NCBI GenBank assembly: GCA_040390025.1
Contig: JAZJZD010000012.1
Span: 16,670-80,669 of the forward strand
Source of the DNA: JAVHYG01 sp040390025
GTDB taxonomy: Bacteria > Pseudomonadota > Gammaproteobacteria > Diplorickettsiales > Diplorickettsiaceae
Reading direction: 5' to 3'
DNA: 64,000 bases
The notes below the pieces were generated by a model. It had not been told where the DNA came from. It searched no databases and saw only the letters and a list, made by a program, of their open reading frames with translations. Numbering within the stretch: the first letter of the stretch is position 1; each line of letters begins with the position of its first letter. This document shows, piece by piece, positions 1 to 9,552 of the stretch. The position numbers were made by a program, and so were the translations under genes.

Positions 1-750
1 ATAGTAGTATAACCATAAGCAGAGATGTTGATTTATAAATTTATCGTGTGTAAATAAAAAAAGCTGTAAGCTTTCAATTTTAGCAATACTATCGATTGAA
101 CGGCTTAAGCTAGGATGTTCATGTATATGGATGTTGATTAAGACTTTGGGGATGGATGTATAGTCTAGTCCTGCCGCTAGCATACGTAAAATAAGATCTA
201 AATCCTCTGCAAAATTGAGTTTTGAATTAAAAAAACCAACACGTTCAAAGCAAAGCCGATGGTAAATAAGTTCTCCATAGACCATCTCGGTTATAAATAA
301 TAGATCTTTTTCTTTATCTAGATCCCATATTTTTGTCTTTATTCTTTTTTTACCCGTAGCTAAATTCCCTAAAGTGAATACGTTTGCTATACCAACTCGA
401 ATAAACCCAATAAATGGTTGTTGTTTCTTTTCTAAAAAATGATGTGTTTCCTTTAAAAAGTTAGGATGATATTCGTCATCATCATCTAGAAAACATATAT
501 ACTCTCCATGTGCTTGCTCAATGCCAAGATTTCTTGCGTTAGAAACGCCTTGATTATATGTTTGTTGAATATAAGTTATTCTATTATCTGTAAATTCTGT
601 AATGATTTGTTTAGTGTTATCAATAGAGCAATCATCGATGATGATTAACTCGAAGTTAGTAAAGGCTTGTTGTAAAACGCTACGAATAGCGCGCGGCAAA
701 AAATGACTACGATTATAGGTGGTTAAGATGATAGAAAATAGCGGGTTCAC
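1..750 (-). CDS. Family 2 glycosyltransferase, partial (3' end beyond window start)
   Basis: The minus strand is open from a GTG at 750 to base 1 (250 codons, no stop). The N-terminus reads NPLFSIILTTYNRSHFLPRA, followed by an ELIIIDD segment near residue 50 and FLDDDDE near residue 90. These are the nucleotide-sugar and metal-binding signatures of GT-A fold family 2 enzymes. It probably transfers a sugar from a nucleotide-sugar donor during surface polysaccharide or glycolipid synthesis; the acceptor cannot be told. There is no clear ribosome binding site before the GTG, so the start is tentative. It lies downstream of parB on the same strand, 34 bases away. Confidence 0.8.
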   Translation of the reverse strand, partial: MNPLFSIILTTYNRSHFLPRAIRSVLQQAFTNFELIIIDDCSIDNTKQIITEFTDNRITYIQQTYNQGVSNARNLGIEQAHGEYICFLDDDDEYHPNFLKETHHFLEKKQQPFIGFIRVGIANVFTLGNLATGKKRIKTKIWDLDKEKDLLFITEMVYGELIYHRLCFERVGFFNSKLNFAEDLDLILRMLAAGLDYTSIPKVLINIHIHEHPSLSRSIDSIAKIESLQLFLFTHDKFINQHLCLWLYYY

Positions 751-784
751 TTTTTTTATATATATTTTAAAATAGGCAGATTCA

Positions 785-1654
785 CTAACTAATGTGTGCA
801 AGAATGCCGTCGAGTTCTTCAAGGTTGTTATATTGAATAATAAGTTGTCCTTTGCCTTTTGCACCTTGTTTAAAAAATACTTTTGTCCCTAACTTGTCAG
901 ATAGGTTTCGTTCCAACGTTTGGACATCCGTATCTATTTTTAACGAAGCCGCATTAGTTGGGCTGATAAGTAATCCGTTTTGTACTAGGCGTTCTGTTTC
1001 GCGAACAGAAAGTTTATTTCTTACTACTTTTTCGGCAGCTTGAATCTGTAATTCTATTTCTAAACTAAGTAACGCCCTGGCATGACCCATTTCAAGTTGA
1101 CCTTGTTGAAGTAAAAGTTTTACGGCTGGGGCTAAGCTTAACAAGCGTAGTAAATTAGTAACCGCTGTGCGGGAACGGCCTAATGTTTTACCAATTTGTT
1201 CGTGCGTCATCTCAAATTCATTGATAAGTCGCTGTACCCCTTCAGCTTCTTCAAGGGGATTCAAATCTTCACGTTGAATATTTTCAATTAAGGAAATAGC
1301 GAGTGCTGTTTCATCCGAGATAGTTTTGATTAAAACAGGAACTTCGGCTAACTGTGCAATTTGTGCCGCGCGCCAGCGACGTTCTCCGGCAATAATTTCA
1401 TAAGGATTTTTCTTATCCTTTATAGGGCGAATGACAATGGGATTAATAATGCCTTGCGTACGAATTGAATTGGCTAATTCATCTAATGCGCTTTTGTCAA
1501 ACTCTCGTCGAGGTTGGTAGCGACCTGCTTGCAAGTGCTCAATAGGTAAATAACGTAACTCTTCTTTAGAAGAGGCTGTTTGTACTAAGTCTTCAAAGGG
1601 TTGACCGCTTAATAGCATGTCGAGATTTCGGCCTAAGCGTGATTTTTTCATCAT
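785..1654 (-). CDS. parB: Chromosome-partitioning protein ParB
   Basis: This is a 289-residue ParB/Spo0J family CTP-dependent DNA clamp that loads at parS sites for chromosome segregation. The N-terminal nuclease-like/CTPase domain shows the GRYQPRR motif near residue 45 and a GERRWRAAQ motif near 90. The central helix-turn-helix (about 150-175) reads THEQIGKTLGRSRTAVTNLL. A C-terminal dimerisation domain follows. The length is normal. The start overlaps the parA stop as ATGA, so the two are translationally coupled in the order parA-parB. No gidA/gidB genes lie next to it in this window, unlike the origin-proximal arrangement common in the class. Confidence 0.95.
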   Translation of the reverse strand: MMKKSRLGRNLDMLLSGQPFEDLVQTASSKEELRYLPIEHLQAGRYQPRREFDKSALDELANSIRTQGIINPIVIRPIKDKKNPYEIIAGERRWRAAQIAQLAEVPVLIKTISDETALAISLIENIQREDLNPLEEAEGVQRLINEFEMTHEQIGKTLGRSRTAVTNLLRLLSLAPAVKLLLQQGQLEMGHARALLSLEIELQIQAAEKVVRNKLSVRETERLVQNGLLISPTNAASLKIDTDVQTLERNLSDKLGTKVFFKQGAKGKGQLIIQYNNLEELDGILAHIS

Positions 1655-2517
1655 AATACCTGTTTCACAGACGGAGATTTCTCATATTTTGATCGTTTTT
1701 TTAAAAGTGCAGTGGAAGGCATGGAAGAAGCTGATTCTACGAAAGAGTCTGCTGGATGTCCATCTCGTACAAGTATCTCCTTGGCCAAACTGAGATAGGC
1801 TTGACTGCCGGTTGAGTTTGGATCATATACCAAAGCGGGTTGGCCATGACTAGGTGCTTCAGCAAGCCGAATATTGCGCGGAATAACCGTATCGTACATT
1901 TTAGCTTTAAAATGTGCGAGTAATTCTTCAGCGACTTGTTTGGCTAAGCCATTTCGACTATCAAATAAAGTACGTAATATTCCATGAATTTGCAACGTTG
2001 GATTGACGGTGGCACGTATGCTTTGTAGTGTATTCATCAAGTTACTTAGCCCCTCTAAGGCAAAGTATTCACACTGAACCGGTATAATGACGAAATCGGC
2101 GGCTACTAAAGCATTCACGGTTAATATATTGAGGGATGGAGGGCAGTCGAAGAGAATAATGTCATATGAGGTGGTTAGGGGGGCGAGCACTTTTTTAAGT
2201 GTATATTCGCGTTGTTCTTTTTGTAGTAATTGAATTTCTGTTTGGGTGAGGTCACATGAACCAGGGATGAGTGTGTAATTGCCCGGTGTTAGGATTAAGC
2301 TTTCTTCAATTGGAATTTTACCTAAGAGTACCTGTGCAATGGTAGCTGGAATAGGTTCTTTTTGAAAAAGACTACCTGTTGTCGCATTGGCTTGTGGATC
2401 GAGATCGATTAAAAGTGTTTTTTGTTCGAGTAAGGCCATAGAGGCGGCAAGGTTGATACACGTTGTGGTTTTCCCCACGCCACCTTTTTGATTCACTACA
2501 GCAATAATTTTGCCCAT
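1651..2517 (-). CDS. parA: Chromosome-partitioning ATPase ParA
   Basis: This ParA/Soj family deviant-Walker ATPase forms the DNA-bound gradient that moves ParB-parS complexes. The N-terminus reads MGKIIAVVNQKGGVGKTTT, with the deviant Walker A including the signature lysine (KGGVGKT). Walker A' is LLIDLDPQAN near residue 40 and Walker B is IILFDCPPSL near 120. A GGAG ribosome binding site precedes the ATG. At 288 residues it is about 25-30 longer than typical Soj proteins. The extra is a low-complexity, Ser/Lys-rich C-terminal tail (from about residue 255) of unknown role. It is the first gene of the parAB pair and runs divergently from the metal importer. Confidence 0.95.
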   Translation of the reverse strand: MGKIIAVVNQKGGVGKTTTCINLAASMALLEQKTLLIDLDPQANATTGSLFQKEPIPATIAQVLLGKIPIEESLILTPGNYTLIPGSCDLTQTEIQLLQKEQREYTLKKVLAPLTTSYDIILFDCPPSLNILTVNALVAADFVIIPVQCEYFALEGLSNLMNTLQSIRATVNPTLQIHGILRTLFDSRNGLAKQVAEELLAHFKAKMYDTVIPRNIRLAEAPSHGQPALVYDPNSTGSQAYLSLAKEILVRDGHPADSFVESASSMPSTALLKKRSKYEKSPSVKQVL

Positions 2518-2546
2518 AAAGCTCCGGCATTAGTCTTGACATGTTT

Positions 2547-2559
2547 GCTATAGTATAAC
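2547..2559 (+). promoter_or_regulatory. Zur-like operator upstream of the metal ABC importer
   Basis: GCTATAGTATAAC differs at one base from the inner core GTTATANTATAAC of gammaproteobacterial Zur boxes. It lies 93 bases before the chosen znuA start, in the divergent parA/znuA spacer. This would make the importer zinc-repressed. No zur gene is in the window, and the site is short enough to arise by chance in AT-rich DNA. Confidence 0.4.
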
Positions 2560-2652
2560 GATTCATGAGACTTCTGCATAACCGTTGTCTTTTGTTGGAT
2601 GCAATTGTGTCAATACTCGATAATAAGATACATCTATAATGATGGTGAATTT

Positions 2653-3552
2653 ATGTTTAAAAGTGTATTTGCAATGTTTAAATCCTATTCATTCCTGGGT
2701 GCGCTGTTAGGGATGTTTCTTTGTCAATCCTCCTTGGCAGCACCCATTCATATTGTGGCGGCAGAAAATTTTTATGGTTCTGTGGCTAAAGAAATAGGTG
2801 GGGCGTATGTTCGGGTTGAAAGTATTTTGCAACAGCCGGATCAAGATCCGCACTTATTTAATGTTTCACCGAGTACTGCTAAAAGCTTAGCTCAAGCGGA
2901 TCTCATTGTTTTCAATGGTTTAGGTTATGATCCTTGGATGCAAAATTTGTTAAGTGTGGGTGTATTTCCTAGCCGTACAGAGATTTGTGTTGGTAAATTA
3001 GTCAATAAGAAAGAAGGGGATAATCCGCATATTTGGTACGATCCTGCAACAATGCCTGTCTATGCTAAGGCATTACTGGATTACTTCGATAAAAAAGATC
3101 CTAGCCATCGAGCGAATTATCAGTTGAATTATCAACGATTTCTTAAAAAAAATGATGACTTAACAAAGTTAATTAACCAAATAAAACCCTACGCTAAAGG
3201 TATAAAGGTCATTGCCACAGAACCTGTGTTTGGTTATATGGCACAAGCATTAGGTTTTGATATGCAAGGAATGGCTTTTCAAATCAGTATGATGAATGGG
3301 GTTGACCCAAGTCCTCGGCAAGTGCAAGATTTTCAAAAGGCGTTACAAATTCATTCAGTTAGGATTTTATTTTACAATAAACAGGTAACTAACCCGTTGG
3401 TTCAACAGTTACTAAAGGTTGCAAAAACGTATGCTATTTCCGTCATCGGAGTTACAGAAACACAGCCGCTTAATACAATCTATTATAATGAATGGATGGA
3501 GGATCAATTAAATCAATTGAATAAGGCATTGGATGAACAGCATAGAATTTAA
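2653..3552 (+). CDS. znuA: Metal ABC transporter periplasmic binding protein (ZnuA/TroA family)
   Basis: This cluster A-I substrate-binding protein captures Zn2+ or Mn2+ in the periplasm for the ZnuBC permease. I chose the ATG at 2653; an upstream in-frame start at 2599 would place extra residues before the signal peptide. The signal peptide ends near LCQSSLAAP. Likely metal ligands are His in DPHLF and His in NPHIWYD. In the third position a Glu (ATEPVFGYM) stands where E. coli ZnuA has His, as in Mn-binding PsaA-type proteins. The charged His-rich loop of many ZnuA proteins is absent. The gene overlaps znuC by 20 bases. Zinc versus manganese specificity is not settled by sequence. Confidence 0.8.
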   Translation: MFKSVFAMFKSYSFLGALLGMFLCQSSLAAPIHIVAAENFYGSVAKEIGGAYVRVESILQQPDQDPHLFNVSPSTAKSLAQADLIVFNGLGYDPWMQNLLSVGVFPSRTEICVGKLVNKKEGDNPHIWYDPATMPVYAKALLDYFDKKDPSHRANYQLNYQRFLKKNDDLTKLINQIKPYAKGIKVIATEPVFGYMAQALGFDMQGMAFQISMMNGVDPSPRQVQDFQKALQIHSVRILFYNKQVTNPLVQQLLKVAKTYAISVIGVTETQPLNTIYYNEWMEDQLNQLNKALDEQHRI

Positions 3553-4348
3553 ACAACTTAGCCTTGCTTATGGCGATCGCTCTATTTTTCGTGATTTTAG
3601 CGCAGAAATTAAATGTGGTGAATTTATTGCTATTTTAGGGGCTAATGGTGCCGGGAAAAGTACTTTATTGCGTTCGATATTAGGGTTAACTCCTATAAAA
3701 CAAGGCCAAATTTTACTATTTAACCAATCTGTGCGACAAGGTTCTTCTTTAATTGGATATATGCCGCAAGTACGCCAGCACCTTGTCAATAGCTCTTTGG
3801 ATGCAACAGCTTGGTTGTCGGCTAATCTAAATGGATTCAAATGGGGTTTACCCATTCTAACTGCGCAGCAGAAGCAGGAATTAGCACGTGTGGTTGATTT
3901 AGTAAAAGCAGAAAAGCTCATGAAGCGATCCTATACCTCTTTATCAGGGGGTGAACGCCAGCGCTTATTATTAGCACAGGCGTTGCTAAATAAACCTAAG
4001 ATTTTGTTATTAGATGAACCTTTAATGAATCTTGATCCTTATTATCAGGAAAATTTAGTGGCTTTGATCAATAGCATACGTTTGGAATTAGGTATTACTG
4101 TATTATTTACTTCGCATGATATTAATCCGCTTTTGACCAGTGTGGATAGAATATTGTATTTAGCAAAAGGTAAAGCCGTTATTGGTTTAATTGATGAAAT
4201 AATTACCAGTAAAAAACTAAGTGAGCTTTATAATAAAGAAATTCGTGTTATTCGTTACGAACAACAAATTTTTGTGATAAATAAAGAAACAGGACTCCAT
4301 CAACATGCTACCCATTGTAGGCCCGATCTCGATCATTTCTCTAATTGA
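3533..4348 (+). CDS. znuC: Metal ABC transporter ATP-binding protein ZnuC
   Basis: This is the cytoplasmic ATPase of the metal importer. Walker A GANGAGKST is near residue 37, the signature LSGGERQR near 140, Walker B ILLLDEPLMNLDP near 160 and the switch histidine in TSHDIN near 195. At 271 residues it has a short C-terminal extension, as other ZnuC proteins do. It starts inside the end of znuA and its 3' end overlaps znuB by 44 bases, so the three genes form one tightly coupled operon. Confidence 0.9.
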   Translation: MNSIEFKQLSLAYGDRSIFRDFSAEIKCGEFIAILGANGAGKSTLLRSILGLTPIKQGQILLFNQSVRQGSSLIGYMPQVRQHLVNSSLDATAWLSANLNGFKWGLPILTAQQKQELARVVDLVKAEKLMKRSYTSLSGGERQRLLLAQALLNKPKILLLDEPLMNLDPYYQENLVALINSIRLELGITVLFTSHDINPLLTSVDRILYLAKGKAVIGLIDEIITSKKLSELYNKEIRVIRYEQQIFVINKETGLHQHATHCRPDLDHFSN

Positions 4349-5132
4349 GTTTGATTTTTTGCGTAACGCATTAGTAGCCGGAACGATTGCTGCTATTCTT
4401 GCCGGTGTAGTAGGTTATTTTATGGTTATTCGCCGGCTTGCTTTTGCAGGACATGCTTTAGGACACATTGGCTTTGCTGGGGCAACGGGTGCTGGGTTAG
4501 TAGGTTTGACTCCATTAACAGGACAATTATTGTTAACGGTAATGGCTGCTGTAGGAATGGGTGGTTTAGGTCATAGAATAAGTAAGAGCGATGTGGCGAT
4601 TGGGATTGTTTTAGCGTTTGCCTTGGGGTTAGGCGTTTTATTTTTACATTTTTACATGAACTATGCTGCGCAAGCGATGACTATTTTATTTGGTAATCTT
4701 TTAGGTGTATCAGCGCATTTAATAAAAATGATGTTGCTATGTTGTGTGATAAGTTTACTAACGCTTAGTGTGATGGCAAGACCTTTATTGTTTTCGAGTT
4801 TAGAACCTGAACTAGCCGAAGCTAAAGGGGTATCTTTACCTTTTATTTCTATTTTATTTATGATTACTGCAGCGGTAGCAGTTACCGTAGTGAGTCAAGT
4901 CGTCGGTGTGCTTTTAGTATTCACTTTGTTAATAGGCCCGGCGGCAGCTGCTTTAAACTGGACACGCCGTTTTGCAAGCGGAATATTGTTAACAGTTTTT
5001 TTAGGTATTCTTCTTGTCTGGTTAGGGGTTATTTTAGCTTTTATAACGGACTGGCCAATTCCTTTTTGGATCAGTGCTTTAACGGCTGTTACTTATTTTT
5101 TGAGCACTCTGAAAAAAGTAAAAAATAGTTAA
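4305..5132 (+). CDS. znuB: Metal ABC transporter permease ZnuB
   Basis: This is the inner-membrane permease of the ABC-3 family, 275 residues with about seven to eight hydrophobic segments. Conserved features include RRLAFAGHALGHIGFAGA near residue 43, which holds the cytoplasmic coupling and channel residues, and VVSQVVGVLLVFTLLIGPAA near 195. It is the last gene of znuACB; a palindromic repeat follows. The start within znuC fits the family alignment at the first membrane segment. Confidence 0.9.
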   Translation: MLPIVGPISIISLIEFDFLRNALVAGTIAAILAGVVGYFMVIRRLAFAGHALGHIGFAGATGAGLVGLTPLTGQLLLTVMAAVGMGGLGHRISKSDVAIGIVLAFALGLGVLFLHFYMNYAAQAMTILFGNLLGVSAHLIKMMLLCCVISLLTLSVMARPLLFSSLEPELAEAKGVSLPFISILFMITAAVAVTVVSQVVGVLLVFTLLIGPAAAALNWTRRFASGILLTVFLGILLVWLGVILAFITDWPIPFWISALTAVTYFLSTLKKVKNS

Positions 5133-5137
5133 AATAT

Positions 5138-5325
5138 ACCGCCCGTACTGAAGCTGCGAACTTTTTAAGTTCAGAGCAAGCGATATACCGATCATATGAC
5201 GGGCGATCGCCACGCTTTCGCACCGTCATTCAAGGGGAGAATCGCGATTCCCCCCTTGAAATCTCCATCGCGAGGTGAAGCACTTGGAAATGAAATTTCG
5301 CGTTTCCAAGTGTAATGGATGTGTA
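5138..5325 (+). repeat. Intergenic palindromic repeat, copy 1
   Basis: This is a composite of inverted repeats between convergent znuB and nrdB. One hairpin has arms TTCAAGGGG (5229-5237) and CCCCTTGAA (5252-5260) around the self-complementary core GAATCGCGATTC. A second has perfect arms CACTTGGAAA (5281-5290) and TTTCCAAGTG (5303-5312). The first third (ATACCGCCCGTACT, then ATACCGATCATATGACGGG) recurs with changes in reverse at 59110-59300. The tail (CATCGCGAGGTGAAGCA) recurs near 9680 and 39000. It may also terminate transcription of both flanking operons. Confidence 0.75.
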
Positions 5326-5330
5326 AATGC

Positions 5331-6416
5331 TTAATCTTCCCAATTTAAACTTCCGCCAGTTTGGTATTCGGTAACGCGTGTTTCAAAGAAGTTCTTTTCT
5401 TTTTTGAGGTCGATAATTTCGCTCATCCAGGGTAAAGGATTATCGATGCCTGGGTATTGTTCGGGTAAACCAATTTGCATTAAGCGTCGATTACCAATAA
5501 AACGTAAATATTCCCACATCATGTTGGCATTTAATCCTAAAATGCCACGCGGCATGGTATCTAAAGCATACTGATATTCGAGTTCCACACCTTCTTTGAT
5601 GAGATTGATAACGAATTGTTTAAATTCACTGGTCCATAACTGCGGATTTTCAAATTTAATTTGATTAATGACATCAATGCCAAAGTTAAGATGCATCGAT
5701 TCATCACGTAAAATATATTGAAATTGTTCCGCTGTCCCTGTCATTTTGTTGCGTCGTCCCATGCTAAGTATCTGTGAAAAGCCTACGTAGAAAAATATAC
5801 CTTCAAATACGACATAAAACGCAATCAGATCGCGGAGTAAGCGTTGATCATTTTCCGGTGTTCCCGTATGGAAGTTCGGATCGGCTAAACTTTGTGTAAA
5901 CGGTAATGCCCATTCTGCTTTTTTAGCGACGGTGGGTAGTTCACGGTACATATTGAAAAGACGTGCTTCGTCCATACCTAAACTTTCAATGACATATTGG
6001 TAGGCATGCGTATGTAAGGCCTCCTCAAAGGCTTGGCGTAGCAAATATTGACGGCACTCTGGATTGGTAATATGCCGATAAACCGCTAAGACTAGATTAT
6101 TCGCAACTAATGAATCGGCCGTTGAGAAGAAACCCAAGCTTCGTTCAATGATCATACGTTCATCTTCGGTAAGACCTTTAGGATCGCGCCATAACGCGAT
6201 ATCAGCCGACATATTAATTTCTTGTGGCATCCAGTGATTTGCACAAGCGGCTAAGTATTTGTCCCAGGCCCAGGTATATTTAAAAGGGACAAGTTGGTTG
6301 AGATCGGCACGACAGTTAATGATTTTTTTATCATCCACTTGTATTCGGGCAGCGCCCATTTCAATCGCTTCTAAACCGGTAAAACCGGCTGTTTCTATGG
6401 GATTAGTGATATTCAT
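5331..6416 (-). CDS. nrdB: Ribonucleoside-diphosphate reductase beta subunit, class Ia
   Basis: This is the small, radical-bearing subunit that reduces ribonucleotides with NrdA. Diiron ligands are visible in the FEEALHTHAYQY segment (Glu, then His three residues on) and in RDESMHLNFG (Glu and His). The radical tyrosine sits four residues after the first His, as in E. coli NrdB. Length (361 residues) is normal. A GGAG ribosome binding site precedes the ATG. It lies 190 bases downstream of nrdA on the same strand and presumably shares its promoter. Confidence 0.95.
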   Translation of the reverse strand: MNITNPIETAGFTGLEAIEMGAARIQVDDKKIINCRADLNQLVPFKYTWAWDKYLAACANHWMPQEINMSADIALWRDPKGLTEDERMIIERSLGFFSTADSLVANNLVLAVYRHITNPECRQYLLRQAFEEALHTHAYQYVIESLGMDEARLFNMYRELPTVAKKAEWALPFTQSLADPNFHTGTPENDQRLLRDLIAFYVVFEGIFFYVGFSQILSMGRRNKMTGTAEQFQYILRDESMHLNFGIDVINQIKFENPQLWTSEFKQFVINLIKEGVELEYQYALDTMPRGILGLNANMMWEYLRFIGNRRLMQIGLPEQYPGIDNPLPWMSEIIDLKKEKNFFETRVTEYQTGGSLNWED

Positions 6417-6606
6417 AATTAAAAATTCTCCGCAATAGTTGCAAAACCTTCATCTTTTAATTGATTTCGCTGTTGGATTGGCTTTTCCGATGCTCATGTA
6501 GTTGCGTGTATAATCCGCTTCTCAAAGCCAATCCGCCTAGCTCAATTAAAATGCTAGGTTTTATAGAATAATTTCTCTAGCTTTTAATGTGTTTTTTTAT
6601 AAAAAG

Positions 6607-9462
6607 TTATTGGCATGATTCGCAATCCGGATCTAATATAGAGCAACTCTGTGCAGCTGGCTGATCTTGTAAAGATTGCACAGCATTTAAATGTCCTTTA
6701 TTGAGCGTTGCTTTTTCTGTATGGGTTGCACCTAACGTTCTTAAGTAATAACTGGTTTTTAAACCTTTGAGCCAGACCAATTTGTACAGTTCATCTAATT
6801 TTTTTCCTGAAGGTTCGGCCATATAAAGGTTTAAGGATTGGCTTTGATCAATCCACTTCTGTCGGCGCGATCCAGCTTCAACTAACCAGTGCGCTGGAAC
6901 TTCAAATGCAGTTGCATAGAGTTGTTTCAGTTTTTCGGGAATACGGTCAATTTTTTGTAAACTGCCATCATAGTATTTTATATCGTTAAGCATGACGGCG
7001 TCCCAAAGTCCAATCGTTTTTAGATCGTTGATTAAATAGGGATTAATGACGGTAAATTCACCTGACATGTTCGATTTTACAAAGATATTTTGATAGGTTG
7101 GTTCTATGGATTGCGAAACACCGCAAATATTTGAAATAGTCGCTGTCGGTGCAATAGCCATGCAATTTGAATTACGCATGCCATCTTTTATCACTTTTTG
7201 TCGTAATAGCTCCCAGTTTAGTGTCGTCATCTGGTTCTGATTGAGCCATTCGCCACGGGTTTCTTGTAAACGTGTTATAGAATCGAGAGGCAAAATACCT
7301 TGATTCCATAACGAACCTGGAAAACTCTCGTAGGTGCCTCGTTCTTTGGCTAAATCACTGGAAGCTTCAATGGTATAATAACTGATGAGTTCCATCGATT
7401 GATCAGCAAATGCGATCGCTTCTTCTGAAGCATAGGGAAGCCGTAATTGGTAAAGCGCATCTTGAAAACCCATTAGGCCTAAGCCGATAGGCCGGTGTTT
7501 TAAGTTGGATCGGCGTGCTTGGGGTACAGTGTAATAATTGATATCAATTACGTTATCTAGCATGCGAATCGCGGTGCGAATTGTAGTGCGTAACTTGGCT
7601 TGATCTATTTTGCCTGAATCGTCGAGATGTTGTGGAAGATTGATACTCCCTAAATTACAGACAGCAATTTCGTCAATCGACGTATTAAGTGTGATTTCAG
7701 TACATAAGTTTGAACTATGAATCGTTCCCACATGTTGTTGGGGTGAACGGAGATTACAGGGATCTTTAAAAGTAATCCAAGGATGCCCTGTTTCAAATAA
7801 TAGACTAAGCATTTTGCGCCATAAGTTAATAGCGGGTAGCTTTTTGAAGTTTTTGATTTCACCGCGGTTGGCTTTCGCTTCATAGTCTTCGTATTTTTTT
7901 TCAAACGCTAATCCATAGTGATCATGTAAATCCGGTGTTTCATCGGGTGAAAATAAGGTCCAATGTTTTCCTTGCATAAGTCGTTTCATAAACAAATCAG
8001 GGACCCAATTGGCTGTGTTCATATCGTGCGTACGGCGTCTATCATCACCAGTATTTTTTCTTAAATCTAAAAATTCTTCGATATCTAAGTGCCAGGTTTC
8101 TAAATAAGCGCATACCGCCCCTTTGCGTTTCCCGCCTTGATTAACGGCAACGGCAGATGCATTAGCAACATTTAGAAAGGGTACAACACCTAAAGACTTG
8201 CCATTAGTCCCTTTGATTCTTGCTCCCAGGGCTCTCACTGAAGTCCAATCGTTCCCCAAACCACCCGCAAATTTAGAGAGTAAGGCATTGTCTTTGATTG
8301 CACTGTAGATTTGATCGAGATCGTCGGCTACTGTTGTTAAGAAACAACTGGAGAGTTGTGGGCGTAAGGTTCCTGAGTTAAACAGCGTGGGTGTGGATGC
8401 CATATAATCAAAAGAAGAAAGTAGTTGGTAAAATTCAATCGCACGTTCTTCTTTATTTGATTCATTGAGGGCTAAACCCATGGCAACGCGCATAAAAAAT
8501 GCTTGAGGTAATTCAAAACGGATTTCGCTGGCATGTAGGAAGTAACGGTCATACAATGTTTGTAAACCGAGATAAGTGAATTGTTGATCGCGTTGCGGTA
8601 GTAAGGCCGCAGTAATTTTTTTCAAATCAAAGGTTTGTAATTGTGGATCTAATAATTCTAAGTCAATGCCTTTTTCGAGATAGGCTTGAAAATAATGACT
8701 ATAGACTTCGTGCTGCGTAGTCGGGGTGATTTCTGTTTCTATTTCAAGAAAGGTTAAGGCTTCTGTATAAAGTGTTCTTAATAAAAATCGTGCTGTAGCA
8801 TAAGTATAATTTGGGTCTTGTTCAACTAAAGCACGTGTGCTGATTATTAACGCTTTATCAATTTCTGTAAACGGCATACCGTCGTATAAATTGCGAAGCG
8901 TTTCTTGAAAAATAAGTGTTGGATTAACTTCTGCTAAATCTTGACAGGTCTCTATAATGCGCTTGCTAAGTTGCTCTCTATTGAGTGGATGTTGGCTCCC
9001 ATCGCTTAATGTAATTTGTAATGGCAGATCAGACTGTGAAACCGTTTGTTCACGCATTTTTCGGCGTTCTTCACGATAGAGTACATAGGCTCTTGCAACT
9101 GGGTGGGCTTCGGCACGCATTAAAGCCAGTTCTACTTGATCTTGGATAGTTTCAATAGGTAAAGTGCCGCCCTGTGGTAACCTTTCCTGTAATATATTTG
9201 TGATTTGTTGTGTTAATTGAGTAACACGTTCATGAATACGCGTGGAAATAGCCGCTTGTCCGCCTTCTACGGCAAGAAAAGCTTTGGTAATAGCGATTCT
9301 GATTTTATTCGGATCATAACTAACCGGTTTCCCATTACGTTTGATAATCTGTAACGAGTTTATGGATTTATTTTCTTGTTCTGTTGCTTTATTTGATAAT
9401 GTTGGTTCATTAGCATTCAGCAAAAGGGAAGACGCCGTTTGCTCGGATGAAAGTCCACTCAT
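6607..9462 (-). CDS. nrdA: Ribonucleoside-diphosphate reductase alpha subunit, class Ia
   Basis: This is the catalytic and allosteric subunit, 951 residues. An ATP-cone domain (about 38-130, starting IIKRNGKPVSYDPNKI) is followed by a second cone-like segment and the ten-stranded barrel. Active-site cysteines are seen in SGTLRPQLSSCFLT and EIAVCNLGSINLP. The C-terminal redox pair is in CESCQ, which receives electrons from thioredoxin or glutaredoxin. It is longer than E. coli NrdA (761) because of the extended N-terminal region, an architecture known in other gammaproteobacteria. An AAGGAG ribosome binding site supports the start. Two NrdR-like boxes lie upstream. Confidence 0.95.
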   Translation of the reverse strand: MSGLSSEQTASSLLLNANEPTLSNKATEQENKSINSLQIIKRNGKPVSYDPNKIRIAITKAFLAVEGGQAAISTRIHERVTQLTQQITNILQERLPQGGTLPIETIQDQVELALMRAEAHPVARAYVLYREERRKMREQTVSQSDLPLQITLSDGSQHPLNREQLSKRIIETCQDLAEVNPTLIFQETLRNLYDGMPFTEIDKALIISTRALVEQDPNYTYATARFLLRTLYTEALTFLEIETEITPTTQHEVYSHYFQAYLEKGIDLELLDPQLQTFDLKKITAALLPQRDQQFTYLGLQTLYDRYFLHASEIRFELPQAFFMRVAMGLALNESNKEERAIEFYQLLSSFDYMASTPTLFNSGTLRPQLSSCFLTTVADDLDQIYSAIKDNALLSKFAGGLGNDWTSVRALGARIKGTNGKSLGVVPFLNVANASAVAVNQGGKRKGAVCAYLETWHLDIEEFLDLRKNTGDDRRRTHDMNTANWVPDLFMKRLMQGKHWTLFSPDETPDLHDHYGLAFEKKYEDYEAKANRGEIKNFKKLPAINLWRKMLSLLFETGHPWITFKDPCNLRSPQQHVGTIHSSNLCTEITLNTSIDEIAVCNLGSINLPQHLDDSGKIDQAKLRTTIRTAIRMLDNVIDINYYTVPQARRSNLKHRPIGLGLMGFQDALYQLRLPYASEEAIAFADQSMELISYYTIEASSDLAKERGTYESFPGSLWNQGILPLDSITRLQETRGEWLNQNQMTTLNWELLRQKVIKDGMRNSNCMAIAPTATISNICGVSQSIEPTYQNIFVKSNMSGEFTVINPYLINDLKTIGLWDAVMLNDIKYYDGSLQKIDRIPEKLKQLYATAFEVPAHWLVEAGSRRQKWIDQSQSLNLYMAEPSGKKLDELYKLVWLKGLKTSYYLRTLGATHTEKATLNKGHLNAVQSLQDQPAAQSCSILDPDCESCQ

Positions 9463-9552
9463 GGATGCTCCTTTGAGGATAAAGATATAAAACAGTTCTC
9501 TAAAAGCGAGTAATTAAGGTTGTTAATGAAGGATACGTTAGAGTACAGAAAA

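Noticed and set aside
7650..7904. Small ORFs inside nrdA, leuS, icd, mutL, ettA and other genes in alternative frames
   Set aside because: They lie wholly within strongly conserved genes and have no family features.
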